Shown: positions 1-9,851 of the stretch, piece by piece
How positions within the stretch are numbered: the stretch's first letter is position 1
Layout: each line of letters opens with the position of its first letter
Source: Apilactobacillus zhangqiuensis
GTDB taxonomy: Bacteria > Bacillota > Bacilli > Lactobacillales > Lactobacillaceae
Direction of reading: 5' to 3'
DNA: 64,000 bases
Assembly (NCBI RefSeq): GCF_019656215.1
Contig: NZ_BPLK01000003.1
Coordinates: 62,001 to 126,000, forward strand
Translations under genes and position numbers: made by a program
The notes under the pieces: generated by a model
What the model saw: the letters and a program-made list of their open reading frames with translations, nothing else
Database searches by the model: none
What the model was told of the DNA's origin: nothing

Positions 1-135
1 TGGGGATATGATTCAAGTGCTGAAACAAACGTTGTAGATGTTTACATCCGTTACCTAAGAAACAAAATTGATAGACCTGATCAAAAGAGCTACATCCAAA
101 CTGTTAGAGGAACCGGTTACGTGATGAGATCATGA
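1..135 (+). CDS. OmpR/PhoB-family response regulator, C-terminal end (partial)
   Basis: Only the last 44 codons are in the window. They read as the end of a winged-helix DNA-binding domain: the recognition helix and following strand contain [11 protein letters not shown], and the wing ends with the typical VRGTGYVMR. The stop codon overlaps the start of the histidine kinase gene by four bases (ATGA), so the two are translationally coupled as a two-component system. The receiver domain lies outside the window. The pairing with the downstream kinase suggests an ArlR-like regulator, but this is inferred from the partner and from gene order. Confidence 0.9.
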   Translation, partial: WGYDSSAETNVVDVYIRYLRNKIDRPDQKSYIQTVRGTGYVMRS

Positions 136-1688
136 TTTCCAACCATGATGATAAAGTTTCAAAGACAGTAAGCAGCAATAGAAGATGGTTTTCTCTTAAA
201 TGGAAATGGTCAATTGGATCAGCAATTATAATTTTTGTAATCCTATCAATTTTTTCTTTTTTGATTTACAATCGTTTTTCTGATGTGCTATTACACCAGG
301 AGAACTCACGTACTATTGAATCGGATGTAACAATATCAAATCGATTAAGAACAATTAATCGATCATTGGATGAAAAGTCAGTTAGTACTGCTTTAAATCC
401 AAACAGTGGTTTTAGGGACGGCAACCCTAATAATGGAATGTCAACAGACGTTTATTCTGATTCTATTTATACTAACTTATTTAGTAAAGATATCGTGGTT
501 AGTGTATACAATAAGAATTCAGACCAAATCTTCTCATCGAAGAAGTCGCCAAAAAAGATTTACAATTTCAAACCGGTAGATAGCCGTAAAACGGTTATTA
601 CCAAGAACTCAGGTAAGACAATCTTAGTTTTAGATTCACCAATTTATTCTGCCAAAACGCATGAATTAATCGGATATCTAAGAGTAGTTGATTCAATGTC
701 TGACTATAATTTGTATATAAACAAATTAGCCGGAATTTTATTTGTAATTTTAATTATTGGTATCTTCTTCTCTGCTGCATTGTCGTACTTTCTATCATCA
801 TACATGCTTCGTCCGATTAAGATTATCTCTAACACCATTCATAGTGTTAAAGAATCACCTGAAACGGACAGTCGTGTGCCTAAGTTAACTCAAAACGATG
901 AGTTGACTGACCTAGGGGACTTATTTAACGACATGATTGATACAATGCAAAGATACATTGATCAACAACAACAATTCGTTGAAGATGTTTCCCATGAATT
1001 AAGAACTCCAGTCGCTGTAATTCAGGGACACCTAGATATGCTTTCTCGTTGGGGAAAGGATGACCCTGAAGTCCTAGATGAATCAATTAAATCTTCAATC
1101 TACGAGATTAATCGTATGAAGAGTTTGGTTCAAGAAATGTTAGATCTTTCTCGTGCTGAACAAGTTGAAATAAACTATGGAAACAAGACTACGGACGTTC
1201 AAGATGTTGTTCATCAACAATATAATGATTTCCAAATGATTCACCCTGATTACAAGTTCATTTTAGATGATGATATTGGGGAAGAAACAATCATTCAAAT
1301 CTACCGTAATCACTTAGAACAAATCTTGATTATCTTGTTAGATAATGCTGTTAAGTATTCTAAACAAAGAAAGGAAATTCATATTTCACTTTCTCGCAAA
1401 TATCGTTACGTTGATATTGCGGTTCAAGATTTTGGTGAAGGGCTAAGTCAAGAAAGCATTGATAAAATCTTTAACCGATTCTATCGTGTTGATAAGGCAA
1501 GAAGCCGTAACCAAGGTGGTAATGGTTTAGGACTATCAATCGCCAAGCGTTTGGTAGAAGCCTACAACGGTAAGATTAATGTTGAAAGTTCATCGGGATA
1601 TGGATCAATCTTTACGATTTCCTTCCCAATCCTTTCAAAGGATAAGATTGAACACTTAAAACAATTGGATATGAATGCTAAGCAATAA
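132..1688 (+). CDS. Membrane sensor histidine kinase (ArlS-like)
   Basis: 518 aa sensor kinase. A first membrane segment lies at about residues 27-48, an extracellular sensor region follows to about 198, and a second membrane segment lies at about 199-224, followed by a HAMP linker. The H-box VSHELRTP places the phosphorylated histidine at H288. The N-box has DNAVKYS (N405), and the ATP-lid boxes DFGEGLS and [11 protein letters not shown] follow. All kinase motifs are intact. It autophosphorylates and passes phosphate to the regulator encoded just upstream, with which it overlaps by 4 bp. Layout and sequence resemble ArlS of lactobacilli and staphylococci; the signal it senses cannot be read from the sequence. 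Confidence 0.93.
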   Translation: MISNHDDKVSKTVSSNRRWFSLKWKWSIGSAIIIFVILSIFSFLIYNRFSDVLLHQENSRTIESDVTISNRLRTINRSLDEKSVSTALNPNSGFRDGNPNNGMSTDVYSDSIYTNLFSKDIVVSVYNKNSDQIFSSKKSPKKIYNFKPVDSRKTVITKNSGKTILVLDSPIYSAKTHELIGYLRVVDSMSDYNLYINKLAGILFVILIIGIFFSAALSYFLSSYMLRPIKIISNTIHSVKESPETDSRVPKLTQNDELTDLGDLFNDMIDTMQRYIDQQQQFVEDVSHELRTPVAVIQGHLDMLSRWGKDDPEVLDESIKSSIYEINRMKSLVQEMLDLSRAEQVEINYGNKTTDVQDVVHQQYNDFQMIHPDYKFILDDDIGEETIIQIYRNHLEQILIILLDNAVKYSKQRKEIHISLSRKYRYVDIAVQDFGEGLSQESIDKIFNRFYRVDKARSRNQGGNGLGLSIAKRLVEAYNGKINVESSSGYGSIFTISFPILSKDKIEHLKQLDMNAKQ

Positions 1689-1692
1689 TGCT

Positions 1693-1727
1693 AAAAAAAG
1701 AGATGCCGTTAAGCATCTCTTTTTTTA
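1693..1727. terminator. Bidirectional intrinsic terminator
   Basis: Perfect 8-bp stem AGAGATGC / GCATCTCT around a 6-nt loop, flanked by an A-run on the left and a T-run on the right. It can therefore end both the kinase transcript and the convergent plsY transcript. Confidence 0.9.
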
Positions 1728-1730
1728 TGT

Positions 1731-2342
1731 CTATTTATTGTTTTGATGTTTGTATACCAAACCAAATGGAACTAAGTTTTCGTTGCCTTCTTTTATACGC
1801 TTAATGTTACTTCTGTGTTTAATAAAAATAAAGATTGTAAGAATAATACCAATAACACCAAGTACATAATCATGATCCAATAAAATCAAAATTGTGATTA
1901 AAGGAAATGAAATCATACTTGCTACACTAACCATACTAGTTAGGTAAGTAAATGAAATTTCAAAGATAAAAGCACATAAGAATAAGATTGGATGAATTGC
2001 TAATAGCATTCCTGCACTAGTAGCAACGGCCTTACCACCCTTAAATTTAGCAAAGATTGATAATGTATGTCCCAATACAGCGAATAAACCAAATACGATT
2101 GGTGATACGTTAGAGATATGGAAGAATGTTGGTAGCAATGTTGCAATGGTACCTTTTAGAATATCTAAAACCATAACAACAGCACCGGCAGTCTTACCTA
2201 GTTCTCTAAATGTATTGGTGGTTCCCATATTTCCAGAACCTAGTTTAGTAATATCTTTATTGAAAAAGACCTTACCAATCCAGATTCCATTAGGAATTGC
2301 CCCTAGTAAGTAGGCGACAATTAATAAAATTGTGATTTTCAA
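1731..2342 (-). CDS. plsY: Glycerol-3-phosphate acyltransferase PlsY
   Basis: 203 aa integral membrane enzyme that transfers acyl groups from acyl-phosphate to glycerol-3-phosphate, the first step of phospholipid synthesis in Gram-positive bacteria. The family motifs are present: SGNMGTTNTFR near residue 37, GHTLSIFAKFKGGKAVAT near residue 92, and the late basic block KHRSNIKRI followed by GNE. Several hydrophobic segments span the length. The start is a TTG codon, supported by a strong ribosome binding site (GGAGG) eight bases upstream. It is divergent from parE and convergent with the kinase. Confidence 0.95.
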   Translation of the reverse strand: MKITILLIVAYLLGAIPNGIWIGKVFFNKDITKLGSGNMGTTNTFRELGKTAGAVVMVLDILKGTIATLLPTFFHISNVSPIVFGLFAVLGHTLSIFAKFKGGKAVATSAGMLLAIHPILFLCAFIFEISFTYLTSMVSVASMISFPLITILILLDHDYVLGVIGIILTIFIFIKHRSNIKRIKEGNENLVPFGLVYKHQNNK

Positions 2343-2494
2343 AAATGGTTCCTCCCCAAAATTAACTATCTATTAATTTTACCATTTTTAAGCATTATGA
2401 CAACATCTTCTCAATATGGGAGCGCCAATATTCCCTTTTAAAAGCGTTTTAAATAAGGTAATATATTATATTGTATGAAAGGGAGTGCGTTACG

Positions 2495-4465
2495 ATGGCT
2501 AAGAAGTCAGAAAATTATAATGATGACTCCATCCAGGTCCTAAAGGGTCTGGAGGCAGTTAGAAAGCGCCCTGGTATGTATATCGGTTCTACTGATAGCA
2601 AGGGTCTTCATCATTTGGTATACGAAATTGTAGATAATGCAGTCGATGAAGCATTAGCAGGATATGGTGATGAAATTGACGTCACTATCCATAACGATAA
2701 TAGTATAACTGTGGTGGATCACGGACGTGGGATGCCAGTGGGAATGCATTCATCAGGTAAGCCAACTCCCGAAGTTATCTTAACAGTGCTACATGCCGGT
2801 GGTAAGTTCACCGAAAATGGTGGCTACAAGACTTCAGGGGGACTACACGGGGTTGGATCAAGTGTTGTTAATGCACTTTCAACTCACTTAAGCGTGACAA
2901 TTGTCAGAGATGGCTACAAATATGAAGAAGATTTTGAAAATGGTGGTCAACCAATTGGAACTTTGAAAAAAATTGGTAAGACAAGTGAACACAGTGGAAC
3001 AACTGTAACATTTAAACCAGATTCAGCAATCTTTACTACCACAATTTATAATTATGAAATACTAAAACAACGTTTAAGAGAATCCGCCTTCTTGTTAAAC
3101 GGAATTAAAATTACTTTAACTGACGAACGTGAAGGTCAAGAACGAAGCGATGAGTTCTATTTCAAAGATGGAATTAAGGAATTCGTTCAATACTTAAACG
3201 AAGACAAACACACATTGGGTAACATTATGTACTTTGACGGATCAAAGGATGGCGTTGAAGTAGAAGTGGCAGCACAATACAACGATGGTTATACAGAAAA
3301 TACATTATCATTCGTTAATAACGTTCGTACCAAAGATGGTGGTACTCATGAATCAGGATTTAGAAGTGCATGGACTAAATCATTTAATGACTTTGCTAGA
3401 AGAGTGAAGTTACTTAAGGATAAAGAAAAAAACTTAGATGGTAGCGATGTTCGTGAAGGACTATCAGCAATCATCTCTATTAAAGTGCCAGAAGAAATGC
3501 TTCAATTCGAAGGGCAAACTAAGGAAAAGTTAGGAAGCCCAGAAGTGCGTTCTATCGTCGATAACATCGTTTCTGAACAATTGGGTTACTACCTAATGGA
3601 AAACGGTGAATTCGCCCATGAATTGGTTCATAAGTCTCTTCGTGCGCGTAAGGCAAGAGAAGCAGCACGTAAGGCAAGGGATGAAAGTAGAAACGGTAAG
3701 AAAAAACATAAGAAGGAACGTCTATTATCTGGTAAGTTAACACCAGCTCAATCTAAAGATGTTTCAAAGAATGAATTGTTCCTAGTCGAAGGGGATTCTG
3801 CCGGTGGTTCTGCTAAGCAAGGTCGTGATAGAAAACACCAAGCAATCTTGCCACTTAGAGGTAAGGTATTGAATACCGAAAGAGCTAAGCTAGCCGATAT
3901 TCTTAAAAATGAAGAAATTAGTACCATGATCTACACAATTGGTGCCGGAGTGGGTCCAGAATTTAGCATTTCTGACGCAAACTACGATAAGGTTATTATC
4001 ATGACCGATGCCGATGATGATGGTGCTCACATTCAAATTCTACTATTAACATTCTTCTATAAATACATGCGTCCAATGGTTGAACAAGGTCGTGTCTACA
4101 TTGCACTACCTCCTTTATACAAGATTCAACAAAAGGCCGGTAAGAAGAATCATGTTGATTATGCATGGACTAATGACGAATTAACCGAAAAATTAAAAGA
4201 ATTTGGTCAACACCCAGCTCTACAAAGATTTAAGGGTCTAGGTGAAATGAATGCTGATCAATTATGGGAAACTACTATGGATCCTGAAAATAGAACATTA
4301 ATTCAAGTTCAAATCGATGATGCTGCTTTAGCTGAAAAGCGTGTTACTACATTAATGGGTGACAAGGTTGAACCAAGACGTGAATGGATTGAAGAAAACG
4401 TTAAATTCACACTTGAAGAAGACGGCAGTATCTTAGATACCACCAAAGAAACAGAAAACGAGTAG
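2495..4465 (+). CDS. parE: DNA topoisomerase IV subunit B
   Basis: 656 aa ATPase subunit of topoisomerase IV, which unlinks daughter chromosomes. Motifs seen: GHKL ATPase elements (VDNAVDEALAG, DHGRGMPVG, GGLHGVGSSVVNAL), the QTKEKLGSPEVR transducer element, and the TOPRIM motifs EGDSAGGSAKQGRDR and DADDDGAHI. The ATG at 2495 is preferred over a TTG at 2471 because it follows an AAGGGA ribosome binding site at normal distance and begins MAKKSENYND. The pairing with a ParC-type partner 15 bp downstream separates it from gyrB. Its place about 15 kb from the candidate dif site fits a decatenation role near the terminus. Confidence 0.96.
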   Translation: MAKKSENYNDDSIQVLKGLEAVRKRPGMYIGSTDSKGLHHLVYEIVDNAVDEALAGYGDEIDVTIHNDNSITVVDHGRGMPVGMHSSGKPTPEVILTVLHAGGKFTENGGYKTSGGLHGVGSSVVNALSTHLSVTIVRDGYKYEEDFENGGQPIGTLKKIGKTSEHSGTTVTFKPDSAIFTTTIYNYEILKQRLRESAFLLNGIKITLTDEREGQERSDEFYFKDGIKEFVQYLNEDKHTLGNIMYFDGSKDGVEVEVAAQYNDGYTENTLSFVNNVRTKDGGTHESGFRSAWTKSFNDFARRVKLLKDKEKNLDGSDVREGLSAIISIKVPEEMLQFEGQTKEKLGSPEVRSIVDNIVSEQLGYYLMENGEFAHELVHKSLRARKAREAARKARDESRNGKKKHKKERLLSGKLTPAQSKDVSKNELFLVEGDSAGGSAKQGRDRKHQAILPLRGKVLNTERAKLADILKNEEISTMIYTIGAGVGPEFSISDANYDKVIIMTDADDDGAHIQILLLTFFYKYMRPMVEQGRVYIALPPLYKIQQKAGKKNHVDYAWTNDELTEKLKEFGQHPALQRFKGLGEMNADQLWETTMDPENRTLIQVQIDDAALAEKRVTTLMGDKVEPRREWIEENVKFTLEEDGSILDTTKETENE

Positions 4466-4480
4466 ATAGGAGGAACTATA

Positions 4481-6946
4481 GTGGTTAATCATTCAGTTAT
4501 TGAAAAACTAACGCTTGAACAAATCATGAGTGAAAGATTTAGTCGTTATTCTAAGTCAATCATTCAAGAAAGAGCGTTACCAGACGTTCGTGACGGATTA
4601 AAGCCAGTTCAACGTCGTATTCTATACGCCATGAATAAAGACGGAAATACTTATGACAAGGGATTTAGAAAGTCAGCTAAGTCCGTTGGTAATGTTATGG
4701 GTAACTTCCATCCCCATGGAGATAGTTCAATCTATGAAGCATTAGTACGTATGAGTCAAGAATGGAAGATTAGAGAACCATTAATCGAAATGCACGGTAA
4801 CAATGGTTCAATGGATGGAGATCCAGCTGCGGCTATGCGTTATACAGAAGCACGTCTAAGTAAGATTGCTTCTGAAATGCTAAGAGATATTGATAAGGAT
4901 ACTGTTGATTGGGTGCCTAATTTTGATGACACTGAAAATGAACCAACAGTATTACCATCACGTTTCCCTAATCTATTAGTTAATGGTGCGACAGGGATTT
5001 CATCTGGTTATGCTACCGAAATTCCTCCTCACAACCTATCTGAAGTATTAGATGCTTTGATTTACCTACAAAAGCATGCGGATGCTACTTTGGATGACTT
5101 AATGCAATTCATTAAGGGACCAGATTTCCCAACTGGTGGAATTGTGCAAGGACTAGATGGTATTAAGAAGGCTTACGAAACTGGTCGTGGTAAGATTGTT
5201 ATCCGTTCTAAGACAGACGTTGAAGAACTACGTGGTAACAAGACACTTATTCGTGTTAGTGAATTACCATACGAAGTTAATAAGCTACAACTAGTTAAGC
5301 AAATCGATGAAATCAGAATTAACAAGAAGATTGATGGAATTGCTGAAGTAAGGGATGAAAGTGATAGAAACGGTTTATCAATTGCCATCGAATTAAAACG
5401 TGACGTTGATGCTACCGGTATTCTTAATTACCTATTTAAGAATACTGATTTACAAATCAACTATCACTTTAACGTCGTAGCAATTAATAAGATGCGTCCT
5501 GAACGTTTATCATTAAAAGAAATTCTAGAATCATACTTAGATTACCAACGATTGATTGTTGCTAAACGTACTAAGTACGACTTAGATAAGGCAATGGCTA
5601 GACAACACATTGTAGATGGTCTAATCAAAGCCTTATCAATTCTTGACCAAGTTATTAAGACTATTCGAGCAAGTGATAATAGAAAAGATGCATGTAATAA
5701 TTTAATCTCTGAATTCGACTTTTCTGAAAAACAAGCAGATGCGATTGTTAAGTTACAACTATACCGTTTAACTAATACCGATGTGGTTGAACTACAAGCT
5801 GAAAAAGATAAGTTAAGTGCAGATATCCTAGAATACAACACCATCTTAAATGACAAGAATGAACTAAATAAGGTATTAACCAAAGAGTTCAAAGACATCA
5901 AGAAAGCTTATGGTAATGATCGTCTTACTAAGATTGAAGCAGAAGTTGAAGAACTTAAGATTAGTAAGACCATTACAGTTCCAGAAGAAGACGTTGTTGT
6001 CCTAGTCAGTCATGATGGATACCTAAAGCGTAGTAGTGTTCGTTCATATAAAGCTTCTGAAGTTGAAGAAAATGGTCTAAAGGAAGACGATTATCCAATA
6101 TTCCTAGAACAAATGACCACACTACAACATCTATTCATGTTTACTAATAAAGGTAATCTAATTTATCGTCCAGTACACGAAATTACAGATGCTCGTTGGA
6201 AGGAAACCGGTGAACATATTTCTCAAACAATTGGTTTAGCCGATGACGAAGAAATTATGAAGGTAATGTCATTTAAGACATTGAAGGAAACCGGTAAGTT
6301 TGTTATCTCTACTAGCGACGGATACATTAAGCAAACCGAGTTTGATAAGTTAACTCCTGGTAGAAACTACCGTTCAAGACCTGCTGTATTTGAAAAATTA
6401 AAAGATGATAGTGCGAATGTAGTTAATGTTGATTACCTATCAGATGCGAATGCTAATCCAAATGTCTTTATTGCATCTAATGTTGGACTAGCTACTTGTT
6501 TTGAATTAGATGAAGTGTCATATTCTGGTGCAAGATCTACCGGTGTTCGTTCTATGGACATTAGGGATGACGAACATGTTGTTGATGTTCAATTAGTAGA
6601 ACAAGACGATAAGGTAGGGATGATTACTCAACGTGGATTCTACAAGAATATGAAGGTAGACGAAGTACCGCTTGCTAGTCGTGCAAGGAGAGGAGTACAA
6701 GTTCTAAAATCATTGAAGAAGAATCCTCATGAATTGGTTGATTTTGTTAAACTAGAAAAGGCAACTGACAGCTTTAACCCAATTAGAGTATTTACTAATA
6801 GACGTCGTGTCCATGATATTATGCCAAGCGACCATCCTGTAAATGATCGTCAATCAAACGGTTCAGCTGTGATGGATGTGGATGCTGAAGGTACGCCAAC
6901 CAGTATGGCTGTGTTACATCCAGAGGTTGTGGCAAATATCAAATAA
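4481..6946 (+). CDS. parC: DNA topoisomerase IV subunit A
   Basis: 821 aa breakage-reunion subunit. The catalytic tyrosine is Y121 in the AAAMRYTEARL motif. The quinolone-resistance region reads HPHGDSSIYEA with S82 and E86 at the usual positions, so no obvious target-site resistance change is visible. The C-terminal third is the six-bladed DNA-wrapping domain. The start is GTG at 4481 with AGGAGG about seven bases upstream. It forms a two-gene operon with parE (15-bp gap). Length is normal for the family. Confidence 0.96.
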   Translation: MVNHSVIEKLTLEQIMSERFSRYSKSIIQERALPDVRDGLKPVQRRILYAMNKDGNTYDKGFRKSAKSVGNVMGNFHPHGDSSIYEALVRMSQEWKIREPLIEMHGNNGSMDGDPAAAMRYTEARLSKIASEMLRDIDKDTVDWVPNFDDTENEPTVLPSRFPNLLVNGATGISSGYATEIPPHNLSEVLDALIYLQKHADATLDDLMQFIKGPDFPTGGIVQGLDGIKKAYETGRGKIVIRSKTDVEELRGNKTLIRVSELPYEVNKLQLVKQIDEIRINKKIDGIAEVRDESDRNGLSIAIELKRDVDATGILNYLFKNTDLQINYHFNVVAINKMRPERLSLKEILESYLDYQRLIVAKRTKYDLDKAMARQHIVDGLIKALSILDQVIKTIRASDNRKDACNNLISEFDFSEKQADAIVKLQLYRLTNTDVVELQAEKDKLSADILEYNTILNDKNELNKVLTKEFKDIKKAYGNDRLTKIEAEVEELKISKTITVPEEDVVVLVSHDGYLKRSSVRSYKASEVEENGLKEDDYPIFLEQMTTLQHLFMFTNKGNLIYRPVHEITDARWKETGEHISQTIGLADDEEIMKVMSFKTLKETGKFVISTSDGYIKQTEFDKLTPGRNYRSRPAVFEKLKDDSANVVNVDYLSDANANPNVFIASNVGLATCFELDEVSYSGARSTGVRSMDIRDDEHVVDVQLVEQDDKVGMITQRGFYKNMKVDEVPLASRARRGVQVLKSLKKNPHELVDFVKLEKATDSFNPIRVFTNRRRVHDIMPSDHPVNDRQSNGSAVMDVDAEGTPTSMAVLHPEVVANIK

Positions 6947-6976
6947 TTTATACTTCAATAGAAATTTATTATTATT

Positions 6977-7004
6977 ATCATAAAATATATTGTTATTTTA
7001 TGAT
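6977..7004. repeat. AT-rich inverted repeat upstream of the LysR gene
   Basis: Perfect 11-bp arms (ATCATAAAATA and TATTTTATGAT) around a 6-nt spacer, about 70 bp before the LysR start codon. No T-run follows it, so it is a poor intrinsic terminator. A binding site for the neighbouring LysR regulator is possible but unproven. Confidence 0.55.
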
Positions 7005-7074
7005 GAATAGGTTATTATATTTTAATGAACTATTAATAGATAATAATATGTAATAAATGTATAGGGGTATAAGC

Positions 7075-8043
7075 ATGAAAAAGACTAAACAAGAAAACAT
7101 TTTCTCATCTAAAACACTTTCATACTTTTTGCAATTAGCAGAAACTATGAACTACACTCAGGCTGCGCAAATTTTGGGAATTACGCAACCTGCTTTAACC
7201 CAACAAATTAAAAAACTAGAAAAGACAGTTGGCGCACCGTTATTTTACTCAATTGGTAAAAAGCTAAAGTTATCATCTGCCGGTAACATTATGCTTAAGT
7301 CAACTAAGGACATTTATGAGATTCTAAACCAAACTGCTGATGAAATTGAACAATCAAACAGCGCATCAACTGGTGACATTAACATTGGTGTTCTATCATC
7401 AATCCAAGTTAAGGTTTTTGAAAAATTCATTTCCCAACTTTACCAAAAGAATCCTGAACTAAAAGTTAACCTAAGAATGTTAACTCGTAAGGAAATCTGG
7501 GAAAGTTTGGAAAACAACCGTATTGATTTAGCAATTATGTACTTACCAGATTCATCAATTAAGAACTGGAAGCCATATGAAGCTCAAAAGATTATGAGCG
7601 ATGACTTAATGTACATTCACCACAACGAAAAATTAGCTGGTAAGGATAAGATTAAGTTTAAGGACACATTGGATCGTCCATGGGTTACTTACCCAGAAGA
7701 CTACTTCTTAGATTCAATCCTAAAGACTGAATACAAGGATCAACTTCTAGACAATCCTAAGAGTGGTGCTTGCTTCTCAACTCCAGACCAAATTTTACGT
7801 TTTGCTGTTAATACAGGATTAAATACTGCTCTTCCAAGCTCATTTATGATTGACAAAGATACCAAAACATTGGAAGATAATAATACATGGGTTGCCCGCT
7901 TAAATCCAAATATCAATTTTGATTTAGCATTCGTTTACAGATCTAACAAGAAGATGATTCCTCGTGTTGGTTCATTCTTAGACGAATTCGATGCCTTCTT
8001 AGATGAAGAAGATTATCTATCAAGATTAAAGGACAACTACTAA
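7075..8043 (+). CDS. LysR-family transcriptional regulator
   Basis: 322 aa. The N-terminal winged helix-turn-helix is clear (residues about 10-65, with MNYTQAAQILGITQPALTQQ as the helix-turn-helix). It is followed by a type 2 periplasmic-binding fold effector domain from about residue 95. The ATG at 7075 is preferred over an in-frame ATG at 7057, because the AGGGGT ribosome binding site sits between them, seven bases before 7075. It lies 21 bp upstream of ppaC on the same strand. The ligand and targets cannot be read; the inverted repeat at 6977-7004 is a candidate autoregulatory site. Confidence 0.88.
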   Translation: MKKTKQENIFSSKTLSYFLQLAETMNYTQAAQILGITQPALTQQIKKLEKTVGAPLFYSIGKKLKLSSAGNIMLKSTKDIYEILNQTADEIEQSNSASTGDINIGVLSSIQVKVFEKFISQLYQKNPELKVNLRMLTRKEIWESLENNRIDLAIMYLPDSSIKNWKPYEAQKIMSDDLMYIHHNEKLAGKDKIKFKDTLDRPWVTYPEDYFLDSILKTEYKDQLLDNPKSGACFSTPDQILRFAVNTGLNTALPSSFMIDKDTKTLEDNNTWVARLNPNINFDLAFVYRSNKKMIPRVGSFLDEFDAFLDEEDYLSRLKDNY

Positions 8044-8064
8044 AAATACGAAGGAAGTTTTATT

Positions 8065-8991
8065 ATGGCTAAAGAATTAGTTTTCGGACATCAAAGTCCA
8101 GATACTGATGCAATTTGTGCAGCTATCGAATATGCATATTTACAAAATAAACTAGGATACGACGTTGAAGCCGTTGCCCTAGGTACTCCAAACGAAGAAA
8201 CTAAATTTGTTTTAGATTACTTCGGTCAAGAAGCACCTCGTGTAATTACTGAAGCTTCATCAGAAGTAGACTCAGTTATGCTAGTCGATCATAATGAACC
8301 TCAACAAAGTGTTTCAGATATTGATAAATTAACAGTTACTCACGTAGTTGATCACCACAGAATTGCAGATTTCAACACTGAAAAGCCTGTGTTCTACCGT
8401 GCTGAACCAGTTGGTTGTGTAAGTACTGTATTATTTGAAATGTTCAATGAAAAGAACGTTGAAATTCCTGAAAAATTAGCTGGTCTAATGCTTTCAGCAA
8501 TCATTTCAGATACTTTATTACTAAAATCACCAACAACTACTGATGTTGATAAAAATGCTGTTGCAGAATTAGCTAAGATTGCTAAGGTTGATGCTGAAGA
8601 ATACGGTATCAAGATGCTAAAAGCTGGTACTAACGTTGATGCTAGATCTGACAAAGATTTAATCGACGGTGACGCTAAGTCATTCACTATGGGTGGTAAG
8701 GCTGTACGTATCGACCAAATCAACACTGTTGATTTAAACGACGTTTTAAAACGTAAAGAAGACTTATTAAAGGCAATGGAAGAAGAAGCTAAGGCTGAAG
8801 GCTACGACTTATTCTTAGTAATTGCTACTAACGTATTAGACAGTAATTCTGAAGCCATCATTTATGGTGAACCAAAGGATGCTGTAGAAAAAGCATTTAA
8901 CCAAAAAGTTTCAGAAGATACAATTGCACTTCCTGGTGTGGTATCAAGAAAGAAACAAGTTGTTCCTCAATTAACTGATGTTTTAGTCTAA
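8065..8991 (+). CDS. ppaC: Manganese-dependent inorganic pyrophosphatase
   Basis: 308 aa family II pyrophosphatase of the DHH superfamily; it hydrolyses pyrophosphate to drive biosynthetic reactions. Metal ligands known from the B. subtilis enzyme are all found at the same positions: H9, D13 and D15 in GHQSPDTDA, the aspartate of LVDHNE near residue 75, and the D96-H97-H98 motif. The C-terminal DHHA2 domain ends with the substrate-binding SRKKQ. The ribosome binding site AAGGAAG precedes the ATG. It follows the LysR gene closely and ends at a terminator. Confidence 0.96.
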   Translation: MAKELVFGHQSPDTDAICAAIEYAYLQNKLGYDVEAVALGTPNEETKFVLDYFGQEAPRVITEASSEVDSVMLVDHNEPQQSVSDIDKLTVTHVVDHHRIADFNTEKPVFYRAEPVGCVSTVLFEMFNEKNVEIPEKLAGLMLSAIISDTLLLKSPTTTDVDKNAVAELAKIAKVDAEEYGIKMLKAGTNVDARSDKDLIDGDAKSFTMGGKAVRIDQINTVDLNDVLKRKEDLLKAMEEEAKAEGYDLFLVIATNVLDSNSEAIIYGEPKDAVEKAFNQKVSEDTIALPGVVSRKKQVVPQLTDVLV

Positions 8992-9006
8992 TACTAGGAC
9001 GTATTT

Positions 9007-9040
9007 AAAGGACACATCCTAATGGGTGTGTTCTTTCTTT
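9007..9040 (+). terminator. Intrinsic terminator after ppaC
   Basis: AAAGGACACATCC pairs with GGGTGTGTTCTTT (including G-T wobbles), giving a 13-bp hairpin followed by a T-rich run. It separates ppaC from the downstream transporter gene and its leader. Confidence 0.75.
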
Positions 9041-9059
9041 ATATAAAATATAAAAATCT

Positions 9060-9108
9060 GACAGCGTTGCTTCCGGAATACGGCTGTCTCAAATAAAAAC
9101 AATAGGAG
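9060..9108 (+). promoter_or_regulatory. Candidate NAD+-II (pnuC motif) riboswitch
   Basis: Short leader directly upstream of a PnuC-like gene. GACAGC (9060-9065) pairs with GCTGTC (9083-9088), enclosing a 17-nt loop that contains TTCC (9071-9074). This TTCC can pair with GGAG of the Shine-Dalgarno (9105-9108), making an H-type pseudoknot that would hide the ribosome binding site. That layout (small hairpin plus pseudoknot to the ribosome binding site, before pnuC, in Lactobacillales) is what is known of the NAD+-II class. The identification rests on architecture and gene context; I could not compare it with the covariance model. Confidence 0.5.
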
Positions 9109-9117
9109 ATCTTCAAA

Positions 9118-9825
9118 ATGGTAAAGGTATTTAGAAATTTAGCTACTTCAAAGACAATGGATTTATTAGGAATCGCAATTATTTTCTTATCTGCGTTTCT
9201 TTCCGGTTATTTATTCGAAACATTAAACGATGTGACTCACTGGGGTCATTGGGCAATTTTTATTCCATTTGGATTAATTAGTGCTTTTGATGCCTGCATG
9301 TCAATTATGTCTACTAGACTAGTGGGTCGTTTTAGTAATCTGGGTAATTGGATTGGTGTTCCAGAAATTATCTTAGGATGTGCAATTGATTACTTATTGG
9401 GAAATCATGGTGCAATCCTAACTTATCCAATTAGTTTCATTATCCAAATTTGGGCAATTAGAACGTGGACTAATTCCGATAAGTTTAAGAAGTCCGATTT
9501 CATGAATACCAGAAAGGGACTATTGGTATTTGTATTATTGTCACTACTATCATTAGCATTTAGCTTTGGTATTAATTACATTGGATATGGTAGTTTAAAT
9601 TCATCAGATGCCGTTTTATATATATTAACCAGTTTTGTTTTCGGAATTTCATTGATTGCAAATATCATGAATGCAATGAAGATATCTACACAATGGAAAT
9701 TCTGGCTACTATACGACTTTATTCAGTTAGCAAAGGCAATTAGTCAATTCAACTTTGCAAACGTTGGTAAGTACATCTATTACATTTTAATGGCGCTTGC
9801 TGGTAATGCATATTGGAAGGATTAA
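9118..9825 (+). CDS. pnuC: PnuC-family nicotinamide riboside / NMN transporter
   Basis: 235 aa integral membrane protein with about seven hydrophobic segments. The pattern fits PnuC transporters: a central block with GRFSNLGNWIGVPEIILG, and a C-terminal half with QWKFWLLYDFIQLAKA followed by a last membrane helix ending in GNAYWKD. PnuC moves nicotinamide riboside by facilitated diffusion, and a kinase then traps it. No partner gene for NAD salvage lies nearby. The short structured leader with a ribosome-binding-site pseudoknot supports the NAD link. Another small-vitamin Pnu transporter (PnuT, PnuX type) is the main alternative. Confidence 0.72.
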   Translation: MVKVFRNLATSKTMDLLGIAIIFLSAFLSGYLFETLNDVTHWGHWAIFIPFGLISAFDACMSIMSTRLVGRFSNLGNWIGVPEIILGCAIDYLLGNHGAILTYPISFIIQIWAIRTWTNSDKFKKSDFMNTRKGLLVFVLLSLLSLAFSFGINYIGYGSLNSSDAVLYILTSFVFGISLIANIMNAMKISTQWKFWLLYDFIQLAKAISQFNFANVGKYIYYILMALAGNAYWKD

Positions 9826-9851
9826 TTAATATATTTTTCTGTGCTAATAAT

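Noticed and set aside
5542..5901. Minus-strand open frame inside parC
   Set aside because: Lies wholly in a well-conserved gene in the opposite direction and has no domain or start signal.
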